Shown in pieces: positions 24,579-34,248 of a DNA stretch of 64,000 nucleotides (the first letter of the stretch is position 1; every line of letters begins with the position of its first letter). This stretch comes from Caldovatus aquaticus (GTDB lineage: Bacteria > Pseudomonadota > Alphaproteobacteria > Acetobacterales > Acetobacteraceae). The stretch lies in contig NZ_JAHZUY010000012.1 in assembly GCF_019458025.1 (NCBI RefSeq), positions 1-64,000 of the forward strand, given 5' to 3'. The notes beneath the pieces were generated by a model. That model was not told the origin of the DNA. It saw nothing but the letters and a program-made list of their open reading frames with translations, and searched no databases. A program made the position numbers and the translations under genes.

Positions 24579-26818
24579 ACGTCGTCAGCAACAAATGGAT
24601 CGGCCAGCGCACCATCCGCCCCGACGGCGCCGACAAGGTCACCGGGCGCGCCGCCTACGCCGCCGACGCCACCATGCCCGGGATGATCTGGGGCAAGATC
24701 CTGCGCAGCCCGCACCCGCACGCCCGCATCCGCTCGATAGACACCTCGAAGGCCGAGGCGCTGCCGGGCGTGAAGGCGGTGGTGACGGCGAAGGACATCG
24801 TGGACTTCCCGGTGGACACGCCGGTGCCGCTCGGCATCCAGGACATGCGCTGGATGTGCCGCAACGTCATGGCGCGCGAGAAGGCGCTGTTCCACGGCCA
24901 TCCCGTCGCCGCCGTCGCCGCCACCACGGAGGAGATCGCGGCCGAGGCCTGCCGGCTGATCGAGGTGGACTACGAGGTCCTGCCCTGGGTGATCGAGATC
25001 GAGGACGCGATCCGGCCCGACGCGCCGATCCTGCACGACTTCCTCCGCTTCGAGGGCAGGCCCTCGAACATCGCCGGCAAGCTCGAGCACAGGCTCGGCG
25101 ACGTCGAGGCCGGCTTCGCCGAGGCCGACGTCGTGATCGAGCGCAGCTTCGCGACGCGGCCGGTGCACCAGGGCTACATCGAGCCGCACGCCTGCCTGGT
25201 CAGCGTCGCCCCGGACGGCAAGACGACGATCTGGAGCTCGAGCCAGGGCCAGTTCATGGTGCGCGCCATGACCTCGCTGCTGACGGGCATCCCGCAGAGC
25301 GACATCCGCGCCATCCCGGCCGAGATCGGCGGCGGCTTCGGCGGCAAGACCATCATCTACCTCGAGCCCGTGGCGGTGATGCTGTCGAAGAAGTCGGGCC
25401 GGCCGGTGAAGATGGTGATGACGCGCGAGGAGGTGATGCGCGCCACCGGCCCGACCTCCGCCTCGCGGAGCACGGTGAAGATCGGCGCGAGGAGGGACGG
25501 CCGCATCGTCGCCGCCCAGGGCACCTTCTACCTGCAGGCCGGCGCGCTGCCCGGCTCGCCGATCCGCGGCGCCGCCGGCTGCGCCTTCGCGCCCTACGAC
25601 ATCCCGAACGTGCACTCGGTCGGCTACGACGTCGTCTCCAACCGATCGAAGGTCGCCGCCTACCGCGCGCCCGGCGCGCCGATCGGCGCCTACGCGGTGG
25701 AGTGCGTGCTCGACGAGCTCGCCGAGGCGCTGGGGATGGACCCGCTGGAGCTGCGGCTGAAGAACGCGGCGCGGCAGGGGACCAAGGCGGCGCACGGGCC
25801 GGTCTATCCGCGCATCGGCTTCGCCGAGACGATCGAGGCGGCGCTCGCGCACCCGCACTACAAGGCGCCGCTCGGCAAGCGCCAGGGCCGGGGCGTCGCC
25901 TGCGGCTTCTGGTTCAACGCCGGCGGCGAATCGAGCGCGCAGGTGAACGTCACCGAGGACGGCAACGTGGTGGTGACCACGGGCCATCCGGACATCGGCG
26001 GCTCGCGCGCCTCGATCGCCAACATCACGGCGGAGCTGCTCGGCATAGACTATCGCCGCGTCTCGGTGCTGATCGGCGACACGGCGACGATCGGCTACAG
26101 CAACCTCACGGGCGGCAGCCGCGTGCTGTTCGCCTCGGCGACGGTGGTGACGCAGTCGGTCGAGAAGGTGATCACCCAGCTCCGCGAGCGGGCGGCGAAG
26201 ATCTGGGGCATAGACCCCGACGCGGTGAAGTGGGAGGACGGCCAGGCGCTTCCCGCCGGCGACAACGCGGGCAGGTTCCCGCCGCTCACGCTCAAGCAGC
26301 TCGCCGCGAAGGCGAGCGAGACGGGCGGGCCGATCGGCGCCGGCGTGCAGCTCAACACCACCGGCGCGGAGGGCGGCTTCGCCACGCACATCTGCGACGT
26401 CGAGGTGGACCCGGAGCTCGGGATCGTGCGGGTCGTGCGCTACACGGCCTTCCAGGACGCCGGGCGGGCGATCCATCCGGGCTACGTCGAGGGCCAGATG
26501 CAGGGCGGCGTCGCCCAGGGCATCGGCTGGGCGCTCAGCGAGGAATACGTCTACGACCGGCAGGGCCGCGTGGACAACGCGAGCTTCCTCGACTACCGGA
26601 TGCCGGTCTGCTCCGACCTGCCGATGATCGACACGGTGATCATCGAGGTGCCGAACCCGAAGCACCCGCAGGGCGTGCGCGGCGTCGGCGAGGTGCCGAT
26701 CGTGCCGCCGCTCGCCGCGATCTCCAACGCGGTCTACAACGCGCTGGGCCGGCGCTTCTACAGCCTGCCGATGTCGCCGCCGAAGGTGCTCGCGACGCTG
26801 GAGGGGGCCGCGGCGTGA
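24575..26818 (+). CDS. Molybdenum hydroxylase molybdopterin-binding (L) subunit
   Basis: 747 residues of the xanthine dehydrogenase/aldehyde oxidase family. The N-terminal hammerhead domain starts RPDGADKVTGRAAYAADA. Cofactor-contact motifs are AEIGGGFGGK and VAAYRAPGAP, and the catalytic Glu lies in GVGEVPIVPPLAAI near the end. The active loop is AYRAPGAP-type, not the AYxCSFR of CO dehydrogenase, so CO oxidation is excluded despite cox-like gene order. The substrate is an unidentified aldehyde, N-heterocycle or aromatic compound. It ends the operon, converging on a PaaI-like thioesterase. Confidence 0.94.
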   Translation: MNVVSNKWIGQRTIRPDGADKVTGRAAYAADATMPGMIWGKILRSPHPHARIRSIDTSKAEALPGVKAVVTAKDIVDFPVDTPVPLGIQDMRWMCRNVMAREKALFHGHPVAAVAATTEEIAAEACRLIEVDYEVLPWVIEIEDAIRPDAPILHDFLRFEGRPSNIAGKLEHRLGDVEAGFAEADVVIERSFATRPVHQGYIEPHACLVSVAPDGKTTIWSSSQGQFMVRAMTSLLTGIPQSDIRAIPAEIGGGFGGKTIIYLEPVAVMLSKKSGRPVKMVMTREEVMRATGPTSASRSTVKIGARRDGRIVAAQGTFYLQAGALPGSPIRGAAGCAFAPYDIPNVHSVGYDVVSNRSKVAAYRAPGAPIGAYAVECVLDELAEALGMDPLELRLKNAARQGTKAAHGPVYPRIGFAETIEAALAHPHYKAPLGKRQGRGVACGFWFNAGGESSAQVNVTEDGNVVVTTGHPDIGGSRASIANITAELLGIDYRRVSVLIGDTATIGYSNLTGGSRVLFASATVVTQSVEKVITQLRERAAKIWGIDPDAVKWEDGQALPAGDNAGRFPPLTLKQLAAKASETGGPIGAGVQLNTTGAEGGFATHICDVEVDPELGIVRVVRYTAFQDAGRAIHPGYVEGQMQGGVAQGIGWALSEEYVYDRQGRVDNASFLDYRMPVCSDLPMIDTVIIEVPNPKHPQGVRGVGEVPIVPPLAAISNAVYNALGRRFYSLPMSPPKVLATLEGAAA

Positions 26819-26910
26819 GGCGCGGCTGAGGCAGGCCCGCCGCGCGCACGGCGCCGGGGCCGCGAGGAGCGCGCTCCCGTCCGCCCGCGTCTCCGTGGTG
26901 GAGGCGCGCC

Positions 26911-27384
26911 CTACGGCGCGCCGGCGCCCGGCGGCGCCGGCCGCTTCAGCAGCTTCCAGGTGGAGGTCGCGAACGCGACCAGCGCGCCCGTCGCGTCGCG
27001 CGCCTCCGCCCGCAGGAACCAGGTGCCGCCGCGGCGCAGCGCCTCCCCGCGGCAGACCACGCGCCCGCCGCGCACCGGCGCCAGGTACTGGATCTTCATC
27101 TCGAGCGTGGTGCCCGGCCCGGCGTGGCGGTTGATCAGGTGGCCCATGGCGATGTCGAGCGCCGTGGCCAGGATGCCGCCGTGCAGCGTGCCCTGCGGGT
27201 TGAACATGAAGTCCGCGACGTCGAAGGCGACCTCGCAGGCCTCGCCGGGATAGCTGACCTCCAGCCCCAGGAGGCGGGCGAGGAAGAAGTCGCCGAAGAC
27301 CTCCCGCGTGCCGGCGGCGGCGCGCTCGAAGGCGGCGCGCGCCTGCGCCTGGTCGACGCGGCGGGGGGTGGTGGATTCGCTCAT
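26911..27384 (-). CDS. PaaI-like hotdog-fold thioesterase
   Basis: 157 residues. The hotdog signature is FMFNPQGTLHGGILATALDIAMGHLI, with the catalytic Asp in the helix, followed by TTLEMKIQYLAPVRGG. Such enzymes hydrolyse aryl- or acyl-CoA thioesters in the cytosol. The ATG is chosen because upstream in-frame sequence is unlike the family. A Pro/Ala-rich C-terminus is of no known significance. It converges on the molybdenum hydroxylase operon but there is no direct evidence of a shared pathway. Confidence 0.9.
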   Translation of the reverse strand: MSESTTPRRVDQAQARAAFERAAAGTREVFGDFFLARLLGLEVSYPGEACEVAFDVADFMFNPQGTLHGGILATALDIAMGHLINRHAGPGTTLEMKIQYLAPVRGGRVVCRGEALRRGGTWFLRAEARDATGALVAFATSTWKLLKRPAPPGAGAP

Positions 27385-27488
27385 CGCGCTCCGGAAGGGA
27401 TGCAACGGGTTCCGCACCATGTCCGCGAGGGCCCGCTCCGGCCGCCGTGCCGCGGCGCGCCTGCCGGCCGGCCGGCGGGCGGCGCGCC

Positions 27489-28133
27489 TCAGCCCGTCAG
27501 GGCGATCGCCAGGGCGATGCCGCCCGCGAGGACGGCGGCGGCGCCGGCGATGCGGCGGGCCGCCGGCATCCCCGCTGCGCCGGTCTCGCCCAGCGGGCCG
27601 CGCGCCGCGGCCATCACCGCGAGCCCCAGCGCGCCCTGCACGGCGGCGAGGCCGGCCAGGTAGGCGCCGATCGGCCCGGCCTCCGCGCCCACGACGGCCT
27701 CGCCATAGGCGTGGCCGTGGAACAGGCCCGCCAGGGCGAAGGCGGCGATCAGCGCCCCGCCGCCGACCGCCCCGCGCGTCAGCAGCAGCATCGCGCCCGC
27801 GCCGAGGGCGGAGAGCGCGACGGTCGCCTCCACCGGGCCGAGGCCGATGCCCCGGAGGTGCAGCAGGGTGCCGGCCGTGCCGGCCAGCACGAAGGCCAGT
27901 AGCGCCGCCGTTCCCGTCCTGCGCGCCGGCGCCCCGGCCGCGAGGACGCCGGCGGCGACGAGGAACGCCAGGTGGTCGAGCCCGATGACCGGGTGGCCGA
28001 TGCCGGAGGCGAGCCCCTGCCACAGGGACTGCGGCGTCGCGCCGCCCATCGCGTGATGGGCGTGCGCCAGCCCCGGCGCGGTGCCGATCGCGCAGACGGC
28101 GGCGACGAGAGGGCGGGTGAGGCGGATCGTCAT
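27489..28133 (-). CDS. HupE/UreJ family membrane protein (probable nickel/cobalt permease)
   Basis: 214 residues with a signal-like first helix ending at AHAHHAMGG, then six or so helices. The family motif GIGHPVIGLDHLAFLVAAG holds the His/Asp metal residues, and LFHGHAYGEAV is the second conserved His patch. HupE and UreJ mediate Ni2+ entry for hydrogenase or urease. No such metalloenzyme gene is in this window, so the user of the metal is unknown. A second ATG 12 codons upstream is possible. Confidence 0.85.
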   Translation of the reverse strand: MTIRLTRPLVAAVCAIGTAPGLAHAHHAMGGATPQSLWQGLASGIGHPVIGLDHLAFLVAAGVLAAGAPARRTGTAALLAFVLAGTAGTLLHLRGIGLGPVEATVALSALGAGAMLLLTRGAVGGGALIAAFALAGLFHGHAYGEAVVGAEAGPIGAYLAGLAAVQGALGLAVMAAARGPLGETGAAGMPAARRIAGAAAVLAGGIALAIALTG

Positions 28134-28282
28134 CGGTCGGTCCCCGGTGGGCTGGCGGTCGGCCGGCATGCTCGCCGCCGCGCGGGCGGACGGCAAGCCG
28201 TCGCCGGCATCCGGGCGTGCCCGGCCGCGCTCGGCCGCAGGCGCGCGGTCCCCGCGGCGCGCCGGCGCGCGCGGCGGCGGCC

Positions 28283-29485
28283 CTAGCCGCGCAGGTAGCG
28301 CTCCGCCGCGTCCGCCAGCACCTGGCAGCCGAGCACCAGGTCCTCCTCCTTCGTGTCCTCGGCCCAGTGGTGGCTGATGCCGCCGATCGAGGGCACGAAC
28401 AGCATCGCCGCCGGCATGCGCCGCGCGATGTACTGCGCGTCGTGCCCGGCGCCGCTCGGCATGTACTGCCAGAGCCCGGGCGCGTGCCGCTCGGCGGCGG
28501 CGGCGAGCGCCGCCTGCATCGCCGCGTCGCAGAGCGCCGGCGTGGCGCGGCTGACCTGCTCGAGCGTCGCCGGGCAGCGCTCGCGCCGGTTGCTCTCGCG
28601 CACCAGGGCGCGCAGCGTCTCCTCCATGCGCTCCAGCACCGCCATCGAGACGTCGCGGAACTGGAACAGCACCTCGGCCCGGCCCGGGATGATGCTCGGC
28701 GCGCCCGGCTCGAGGACGATGCGCCCCGTGGTCCAGGTGCTGCGCTCGCCGCAGACGCGCGGGAATTCGCGGTCGATCGCGGCGAGCAGGCGGACCGCGG
28801 AGAGGCCGGCGTCGCGGCGTTCCGCCATGGTGGTGCCGCCGGCGTGGTCCTGCTGGCCCTCGAACACGATCCGCCACTGCCAGATGGCGACGATCCCCGT
28901 CACCACGCCGAGGCGCAGCCCCGCCTTCTCGAGCTGCGTCCCCTGCTCGATGTGCATCTCGAGGAAGCCCTTGTGCCGGCCCGGCTCGAGCCGCAGGCGC
29001 GGCCTGCCGGCAAGGCCCGCCGCGGCGAGCGCCTCGCGCAGCGGCGTGCCGTCGTTGCGGCTTCGGCTGCGGTCTATCTCCTCCTCCGAGAGGTCGCCGA
29101 TGATCGAGCGGCTGCCGAGGAAGCCGCCCTCGAAGTGGCCCTCCTCGTCGGCGAAGGCGCAGACGTCCACCGGCAGCCCGGCGCGCGCCAGCGCCACCCC
29201 CGCCACGACGCCGAGCGCGCCGTCGAGCCAGCCCGCATGGTTCTGCGATTCGATGTGGCTGCCGACGAGCAGGTGCGGGCCCGGCCCCTTGTGGCGGCCA
29301 TAGACGTTGCCGATGCCGTCCAGGCTCGGCTCGAGCCCGCATTCGGCCAGGCGCTCCATCAGCCAGCGGCGCGCCTCCATGTCCTGCGGAGAGTAGGTCG
29401 GGCGGTGCACGCCCGTCCGGTAGGCGCCGATCCGGCGGAGATCGTGCAGGTCCTTGAGGAAGCGCTCGGCGTCAATGCGCGGCAT
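28283..29485 (-). CDS. M20-family Zn-dependent amidohydrolase (N-carbamoyl-amino-acid or allantoate amidohydrolase-like)
   Basis: 400 residues. Metal ligands are visible in LVGSHIESQNHAGWLDG, CAFADEEGHFEGGF, EMHIEQGTQLE and ISHHWAEDT, the order of hydantoinase/carbamoylase (HyuC) and allantoate amidohydrolase enzymes. The substrate-binding PSGAGHDAQ stretch is also present. These enzymes remove carbamoyl groups from N-carbamoyl amino acids or ureidoglycolate-type compounds. Since hyuA/hyuB is also in the window, the two could act on hydantoins in sequence, but they are 9 kb apart and not in one operon. A GAGGAGGGA precedes the ATG. The next upstream gene on the strand (SDR) ends 16 bases before it. 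Confidence 0.9.
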   Translation of the reverse strand: MPRIDAERFLKDLHDLRRIGAYRTGVHRPTYSPQDMEARRWLMERLAECGLEPSLDGIGNVYGRHKGPGPHLLVGSHIESQNHAGWLDGALGVVAGVALARAGLPVDVCAFADEEGHFEGGFLGSRSIIGDLSEEEIDRSRSRNDGTPLREALAAAGLAGRPRLRLEPGRHKGFLEMHIEQGTQLEKAGLRLGVVTGIVAIWQWRIVFEGQQDHAGGTTMAERRDAGLSAVRLLAAIDREFPRVCGERSTWTTGRIVLEPGAPSIIPGRAEVLFQFRDVSMAVLERMEETLRALVRESNRRERCPATLEQVSRATPALCDAAMQAALAAAAERHAPGLWQYMPSGAGHDAQYIARRMPAAMLFVPSIGGISHHWAEDTKEEDLVLGCQVLADAAERYLRG

Positions 29486-29501
29486 CGGTCCCTCCTCGCC
29501 C

Positions 29502-30272
29502 TCAGCGGCTCTCGAGCGTCAGGCCGCCGTCCACCACCACCGTCTGGCCGGTGACCATGCCGGCGCCGGCGAGCAGGAAGACCATCACCTCCGCCAGGTC
29601 CTCCGGCCGGCAGCGGCGCTTGAGCAGCGCCTTCTCGGCGCTCGCCCGGCGCCGCTCCTCGGTCCACTCGACCATCCATGAGGAGTCGACCGCGCCCGGC
29701 GCCACCGCGTTCACCCGCACCTCCGGCGCCAGGCCGCGCGCGAGGTTCTTGGTCAGGCTGATCACGCCCGCCTTGGTCGCGCCGTAGGCCATCGAGGAGC
29801 CGGGGCTGTCGAGGCCGGCGATGGAGGCGACGTTGACCACCGCGCCTCGCGCCGCGCGCAGCGCCGCCGCCGCCGCCTTGGTGCAGCGGAACACGCCGAG
29901 CAGGTTGACCTGCAGCACGGTGGTCCACAGCTCCTCGGTCAGCCGGTCGAATTCGTCGGGGCGGATCAGGGTGCGCGTCCCCGGCGTGCCGGCGTTGTTC
30001 ACCAGGTAGTCGAGCCGGCCGAGATCGGCGATCGCCCGCTCCACCATCCGCGGGCAGTCCGCCGCGTCGCCCACGTCGCCGGGCGCCGCGATCACGTCGC
30101 GCCCGAGGCCGCGCAGGCGCGCCACCTGCTCCGGCCCGCGCGGATCGCCGGGCAGGTGGTTGATCGCCACCCGGCAGCCGCTCGCCGCCAGCAGCTCCGC
30201 CGTGGCGAGGCCGATGCCGGAGGCGCCGCCGGTGACGAGCGCCGTCTTGCCCCTGAGGTCGTAGGTGATCAT
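29502..30272 (-). CDS. Short-chain dehydrogenase/reductase
   Basis: 256 residues. NAD(P)-binding motif ALVTGGASGIGLAT, the structural LVNNAG, catalytic Ser in VNVASIAG, and the YGATK site (Tyr and Lys) are all intact. It ends with the usual GQTVVVDGG. As FabG-like SDRs act on many alcohols and ketones, the substrate is open. It overlaps the 3-hydroxyacyl-CoA dehydrogenase gene by four bases (ATGA), so the two probably act in the same beta-oxidation-like route. Confidence 0.93.
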   Translation of the reverse strand: MITYDLRGKTALVTGGASGIGLATAELLAASGCRVAINHLPGDPRGPEQVARLRGLGRDVIAAPGDVGDAADCPRMVERAIADLGRLDYLVNNAGTPGTRTLIRPDEFDRLTEELWTTVLQVNLLGVFRCTKAAAAALRAARGAVVNVASIAGLDSPGSSMAYGATKAGVISLTKNLARGLAPEVRVNAVAPGAVDSSWMVEWTEERRRASAEKALLKRRCRPEDLAEVMVFLLAGAGMVTGQTVVVDGGLTLESR

Positions 30273-31234
30273 TCGCCGCTCCGCTCCATTCCCGCCATGG
30301 TGCCGATCCGCCGCAGCGCCTGCTTCAACGCGATCAGCCGCCGGTCGCGCTCCTCGAACAGCGTGGCGGGGTCCTTGCCGCCCCAGTCGTAGAAGCCGGC
30401 GCCGGACATCACGCCGGTCCGGCCCTCGGCGACCAGCCGGTCGAGCGTCTCGCAGCGGCCGCGCACCGGCGGCGGCTCGTACATCCGGTTGCGCAGCGCG
30501 TGCTGCATCATCGGCAGGCCGGTGAAGTCCGCCTTGGCGAAGACGCCGAGGATCGGCAGGCGCAGCGCGATGCCGTGGACGATCGCGGCGTCGATCTCCT
30601 GGGCAGTCGCGATGCCCTCGTCGAGCAGCCTCTGCACCTCGAGGCCGATCGCCGACTGGATGCGGTTGGCTATGTAGCCGGGGACGAAGCGGCGCATCAC
30701 GATCGGCTGCTTGCCCATCGCCGCGCACATCGCGCGCACCGTCTCGACCGCCGCCGGGTCGGTCCGCGGGCCGCCGACGATGTCCACCAGGTCGCAGAGA
30801 TAGGGCGGCGTGTACCAGTGCGCGATCAGCGTCCGGGGCTGCCGCCGTTCCGGCACCAGCGGGAAGATGTCGAGGTAGGAGGTGTTGGAGGCGATGATCG
30901 CCTCCTCCGGCGCCAGCCGGTCGAGCTCGGCGAACAGGGCGCGCTTGGCCTCCGGGTCCTCGACGATCGCCTCGACGATCAGCTCCGCCCCCTCCACGCA
31001 TTCGGCGAGCGAGCCGTGGCGCGTGACGGCCTGCGCGAGACGCGCGGAGGTCCACTCCGCCGGCGCCTCGCCGCCCGCGACCAAGGAGGCGAGCGCCTTC
31101 TCCATCAGGCCCTGTGCCCGGGCGAGGGTCTCGGGGTTGCTGTCGGTCAGGCGGACGCGATGGCCGCCGAGCGCGAAGACCAGCGCGAGCGCGTGGCCCA
31201 TCGTGCCGGCGCCGAGGACGGCGATGCGACTCAT
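30269..31234 (-). CDS. 3-hydroxyacyl-CoA dehydrogenase family protein
   Basis: 321 residues with the Rossmann start IAVLGAGTMGHALALVFALGG, then VEAIVEDPEAKRALFAELD, ASNTSYLDIFPLV, and HWYTPPYLCDLVDIVGG in place of the usual HFFNP. The second half has RFVPGYIANRIQSAIGLEVQ and GVMSGAGFYDW. It should oxidise 3-hydroxyacids or 3-hydroxyacyl-CoA with NAD+; the altered HxxxP loop (HWYTP) suggests a non-standard acyl group or a lambda-crystallin/gulonate-dehydrogenase-like substrate. It is 106 bases downstream of the MaoC gene. Confidence 0.9.
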   Translation of the reverse strand: MSRIAVLGAGTMGHALALVFALGGHRVRLTDSNPETLARAQGLMEKALASLVAGGEAPAEWTSARLAQAVTRHGSLAECVEGAELIVEAIVEDPEAKRALFAELDRLAPEEAIIASNTSYLDIFPLVPERRQPRTLIAHWYTPPYLCDLVDIVGGPRTDPAAVETVRAMCAAMGKQPIVMRRFVPGYIANRIQSAIGLEVQRLLDEGIATAQEIDAAIVHGIALRLPILGVFAKADFTGLPMMQHALRNRMYEPPPVRGRCETLDRLVAEGRTGVMSGAGFYDWGGKDPATLFEERDRRLIALKQALRRIGTMAGMERSGE

Positions 31235-31340
31235 CCCGGATGGATCCTCCGTCGTGGCGGGCGGCCGGGGCCGAGCGGACGCCGCGGCCGGAAGCGCCCC
31301 AAGCTGCCCCGCGCCGGCTGCGCCGGCAAGCGGGGGCCGC

Positions 31341-31826
31341 TCAGGGCGCCGGCCGGCGGCGCAGCAGGTAGCGCTGCCGCCCCTCCAGCACCAGCTCGCC
31401 GCGCTGGTTGTGCACCGTGCTCCGCATCCCGACCACGCCGGTGGTGCGCTGCGGCGTCAGCTCGTCCACCACCAGCGCCGGGTAGAGCGTGTCGCCGACG
31501 AAGACCGGGCGCAGGAAGCGGCTCGACTGCTCGAGGAACCCCTTGAGCGACTCCTCGACGAGGTGGGGGAACAGGCCGGCGCCGGCCGCGGTCTGGATCA
31601 GCACCTGGAAGCCGTGGGCGAGCATGTGCGGCAGGCCGCGCGCCCGGCAGTACGCGGCGTCGTAGTGGAGCGGGTGGTTGTCGCCGCTCGCCGCCTGGAA
31701 GGCGAGGAAGACGGCCTCGGTCATGGTGCGGCTCGGCAGGGCGAAGCGCTCGCCGAGGGTGAAGTCCTCGAACCAGCGCTGCTGCGGCACCAAGCGGTGG
31801 GCGCGCGGGTCGAACGCCGCGGTCAC
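31341..31826 (-). CDS. MaoC-like (R)-hydratase domain protein
   Basis: 161 residues of hotdog fold. [37 protein letters not shown] is the hydratase-2 segment: the Asp and His of [10 protein letters not shown] are the catalytic pair. [11 protein letters not shown] and [17 protein letters not shown] are also typical. It should hydrate a trans-enoyl-CoA or mesaconyl-CoA-type intermediate. The start is GTG. It heads the minus-strand group MaoC, HAD, SDR, M20. Confidence 0.88.
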   Translation of the reverse strand: MTAAFDPRAHRLVPQQRWFEDFTLGERFALPSRTMTEAVFLAFQAASGDNHPLHYDAAYCRARGLPHMLAHGFQVLIQTAAGAGLFPHLVEESLKGFLEQSSRFLRPVFVGDTLYPALVVDELTPQRTTGVVGMRSTVHNQRGELVLEGRQRYLLRRRPAP

Positions 31827-32026
31827 GGCGCGGCCCCGCCGCCCGCGGCGGGGCCGCGGCGAGCGCCGGGGCGGGGGGCGCGGGGCGTCTGCATGGGGCG
31901 CGCAGGATAGGCCGCCGCCGCGCCGCGGTCATCCGCGCGGCCGCGGCGCCCGCCGCCCGCCCGCACCGCGCCCCGGGGCCCGGTCCGGTTGCCTTCGCCG
32001 TCGCTTCCGGCTACCGCCCGCCCGCC

Positions 32027-33115
32027 GTGCCCGACTTATCCACAGCCCCCCCTGCCGCCGCGCCGCTGCGGACGGCGGATTTCGACTTCGCCCTGCCCGA
32101 GCGCCTGATCGCCCAGGCGCCGGCGCGGCCGCGCGACTCCGCGCGCCTCCTGGTGGTGCCGCCGGCGGGACCGTTCGCCGACCGCATCGTCCGCGATTTG
32201 CCGGCGCTGCTCGCGCCCGGCGACCTCCTGGTGGTGAACGACACGCGCGTGATCCCGGCCCGCTTGCGCGCCCGGCGCGGCGCGGCGCGGTTCGAGCTGC
32301 TGCTGAACCGCGCGGAGGGCGGCGGGATCTGGCAGGCGCTGGTGCGCAACGCCCGCCGGCTGCGCCCGGGCGAGCGGGTGGAGATCGAGGGCGCGCCCGG
32401 CTGCGCCGCGCGCGTCCTCGGCCGCGACGGGGAAGGCGCGGTGCGCCTCGACTTCGGCGCCGATCCGGCAGCGCTCGCCGCGGCGCTGGAGCGGGCCGGG
32501 GAGGTGCCGCTGCCGCCCTACATCCGCCGCCCCGACGGGCCGCGCCCCGAGGACGCCGCCGACTACCAGACCGTGTTCGCCCGCGTTCCCGGCGCCGTCG
32601 CCGCCCCGACCGCGAGCCTGCACTTCACCGAACCGCTGCTCGCCGCGCTCGCGGCGCGCGGCGTCCGGCGCACCACCGTCACGCTGCATGTCGGCGCCGG
32701 CACCTTCCTCCCGGTGCGCGCCGAGGACCCGCGGGCGCACCGCCTGCACGCCGAATGGGGCGAGGTCGGCGAGGAGGCGGCGGCGGCGATCGCCGCCGCG
32801 CGGCGCGAGGGGGGGCGGATCGTCGCGGTCGGCACCACCGCGCTCCGGCTGCTCGAGACCGCGGCGGCGGCGAGCGGCGAGGTGCGGCCGTTCCGCGGCC
32901 TGACCGACCTCTACATCCTGCCCGGCCACCGCTTCCGCACCGCCGACCTCCTGCTGACCAACTTCCACCTGCCGCGCTCGACGCTGTTCATGCTGGTCTC
33001 GGCCTTCGCCGGCACGGCGCGGATGCAGGCCGCCTACGCGCACGCGATCGCCCGCGAATACCGCTTCTACAGCTATGGCGACGCGACGCTCCTCCACCGG
33101 GACGACACCCCATGA
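32027..33115 (+). CDS. queA: S-adenosylmethionine:tRNA ribosyltransferase-isomerase QueA
   Basis: QueA transfers and isomerises the ribosyl of SAM onto preQ1-tRNA, giving epoxyqueuosine. Motifs are [19 protein letters not shown] near the N-terminus, [26 protein letters not shown] and [18 protein letters not shown]. 362 residues, normal length, from a GTG start. It is first in queA-tgt-queF-queG-queC-yhhQ and overlaps tgt by four bases. About 200 bases upstream are free of genes; I see no preQ1 riboswitch there. Confidence 0.96.
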   Translation: MPDLSTAPPAAAPLRTADFDFALPERLIAQAPARPRDSARLLVVPPAGPFADRIVRDLPALLAPGDLLVVNDTRVIPARLRARRGAARFELLLNRAEGGGIWQALVRNARRLRPGERVEIEGAPGCAARVLGRDGEGAVRLDFGADPAALAAALERAGEVPLPPYIRRPDGPRPEDAADYQTVFARVPGAVAAPTASLHFTEPLLAALAARGVRRTTVTLHVGAGTFLPVRAEDPRAHRLHAEWGEVGEEAAAAIAAARREGGRIVAVGTTALRLLETAAAASGEVRPFRGLTDLYILPGHRFRTADLLLTNFHLPRSTLFMLVSAFAGTARMQAAYAHAIAREYRFYSYGDATLLHRDDTP

Positions 33116-34248
33116 CCCTGCGCTGGGCCCTGGTCGCGAGCGACGGCGCGGCGCGCGCCGGCGTGCTGCACACGGCGCATGGCGCGGTGGAGACGCCGGT
33201 CTTCATGCCGGTCGGCACCGCCGGCACGGTGAAGGCGATGACGGCCGAGGCGGTGCGCTCCACCGGGGCGCGGCTGGTGCTCGGCAACACCTACCACCTG
33301 ATGCTGCGCCCGGGGGCGGAGCGCGTGGCGCGGCTCGGCGGGCTGCACCGCTTCATGGACTGGCGCGGGCCGATCCTGACCGACTCGGGCGGCTACCAGG
33401 TGATGAGCCTGTCCGAGCTGCGCGAGATGGACGAGGGCGGCGTCACCTTCCGCAGCCACCTGGACGGCACGCGCCACCGCCTGACGCCGGAGCGCAGCGT
33501 CGAGATCCAGCGCCTGCTCGGCGCCGACATCGCCATGTGCCTCGACGAGTGCACGCCCTTCCCGGCGACGGAGGCCGCGGCGGCGGCGTCCATGCGCCTC
33601 TCCATGCGCTGGGCGGCGCGCTGCCGCGCCGCCTTCGTGCCGCGGCCGGGCCACGGCCTGTTCGGCATCGTCCAGGGCGGCGTCTATCCCGAGCTGCGCG
33701 CGGAGAGCGTCGCCGCGCTGACCGCGATCGGCTTCGAGGGCTACGCCATCGGCGGCCTCGCCGTGGGCGAGGGGCAGGCGGCGATGTTCGCGGTGCTCGA
33801 CGGCACGGTGCCGCTGCTGCCGGCGGACCGGCCGCGCTACCTGATGGGCGTCGGCACCCCGGCCGATCTGGTCGGCGCCGTCCGGCGCGGGGTGGACATG
33901 TTCGACTGCGTCCTCCCGACCCGCTCCGGCCGGACCGGCCGGGCCTATACCCGCCGGGGGGTGCTGAACCTGCGCAATGCCCGCCACGCCGAGGACCCGG
34001 GCCCGCTCGATCCCGCCTGCGGCTGCCCGGCGTGCAAAAATCACTCGCGCGCCTATCTGCATCACCTGTTCAAGGCGCGCGAGATGCTCGGGCCGATGCT
34101 GCTCACCTGGCACAACCTCCAGTACTACCAGGACCTGATGCGGGGCCTGCGCGCGGCCATCCTCGCCGGCCGCTTCGAGGAGGCGGCGGCGGAGGCGGCC
34201 GCGGGCTGGACGGCGGAGCCCGCGGAAGCGGCGGAGGCGGCGGCATGA
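33112..34248 (+). CDS. tgt: tRNA-guanine transglycosylase
   Basis: Tgt exchanges guanine-34 for preQ1 in GUN-anticodon tRNAs. Motifs include [23 protein letters not shown], the catalytic Asp in [20 protein letters not shown] and [16 protein letters not shown] (usually TRNGRNG). The structural zinc site is CGCPAC plus a His in LLTWHN. 378 residues. The tail after about residue 350 is Ala/Glu-rich. It overlaps queA and queF by four bases each. Confidence 0.97.
   Translation: MTLRWALVASDGAARAGVLHTAHGAVETPVFMPVGTAGTVKAMTAEAVRSTGARLVLGNTYHLMLRPGAERVARLGGLHRFMDWRGPILTDSGGYQVMSLSELREMDEGGVTFRSHLDGTRHRLTPERSVEIQRLLGADIAMCLDECTPFPATEAAAAASMRLSMRWAARCRAAFVPRPGHGLFGIVQGGVYPELRAESVAALTAIGFEGYAIGGLAVGEGQAAMFAVLDGTVPLLPADRPRYLMGVGTPADLVGAVRRGVDMFDCVLPTRSGRTGRAYTRRGVLNLRNARHAEDPGPLDPACGCPACKNHSRAYLHHLFKAREMLGPMLLTWHNLQYYQDLMRGLRAAILAGRFEEAAAEAAAGWTAEPAEAAEAAA

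Noticed and set aside
24512-26665. 717-codon frame antisense to the molybdenum hydroxylase L gene
   Set aside because: Third-position bias and motifs support the sense gene; the antisense product is His/Asp/Arg-rich without known motifs.
23219-26818. Carbon monoxide dehydrogenase (coxMSL)
   Set aside because: The catalytic loop AYxCSFR is absent; AYRAPGAP is present.
31827-32026. Possible preQ1 riboswitch before queA
   Set aside because: No C-rich/A-rich aptamer pattern is visible in this GC-rich gap and the start of queA follows closely; cannot be supported by eye.
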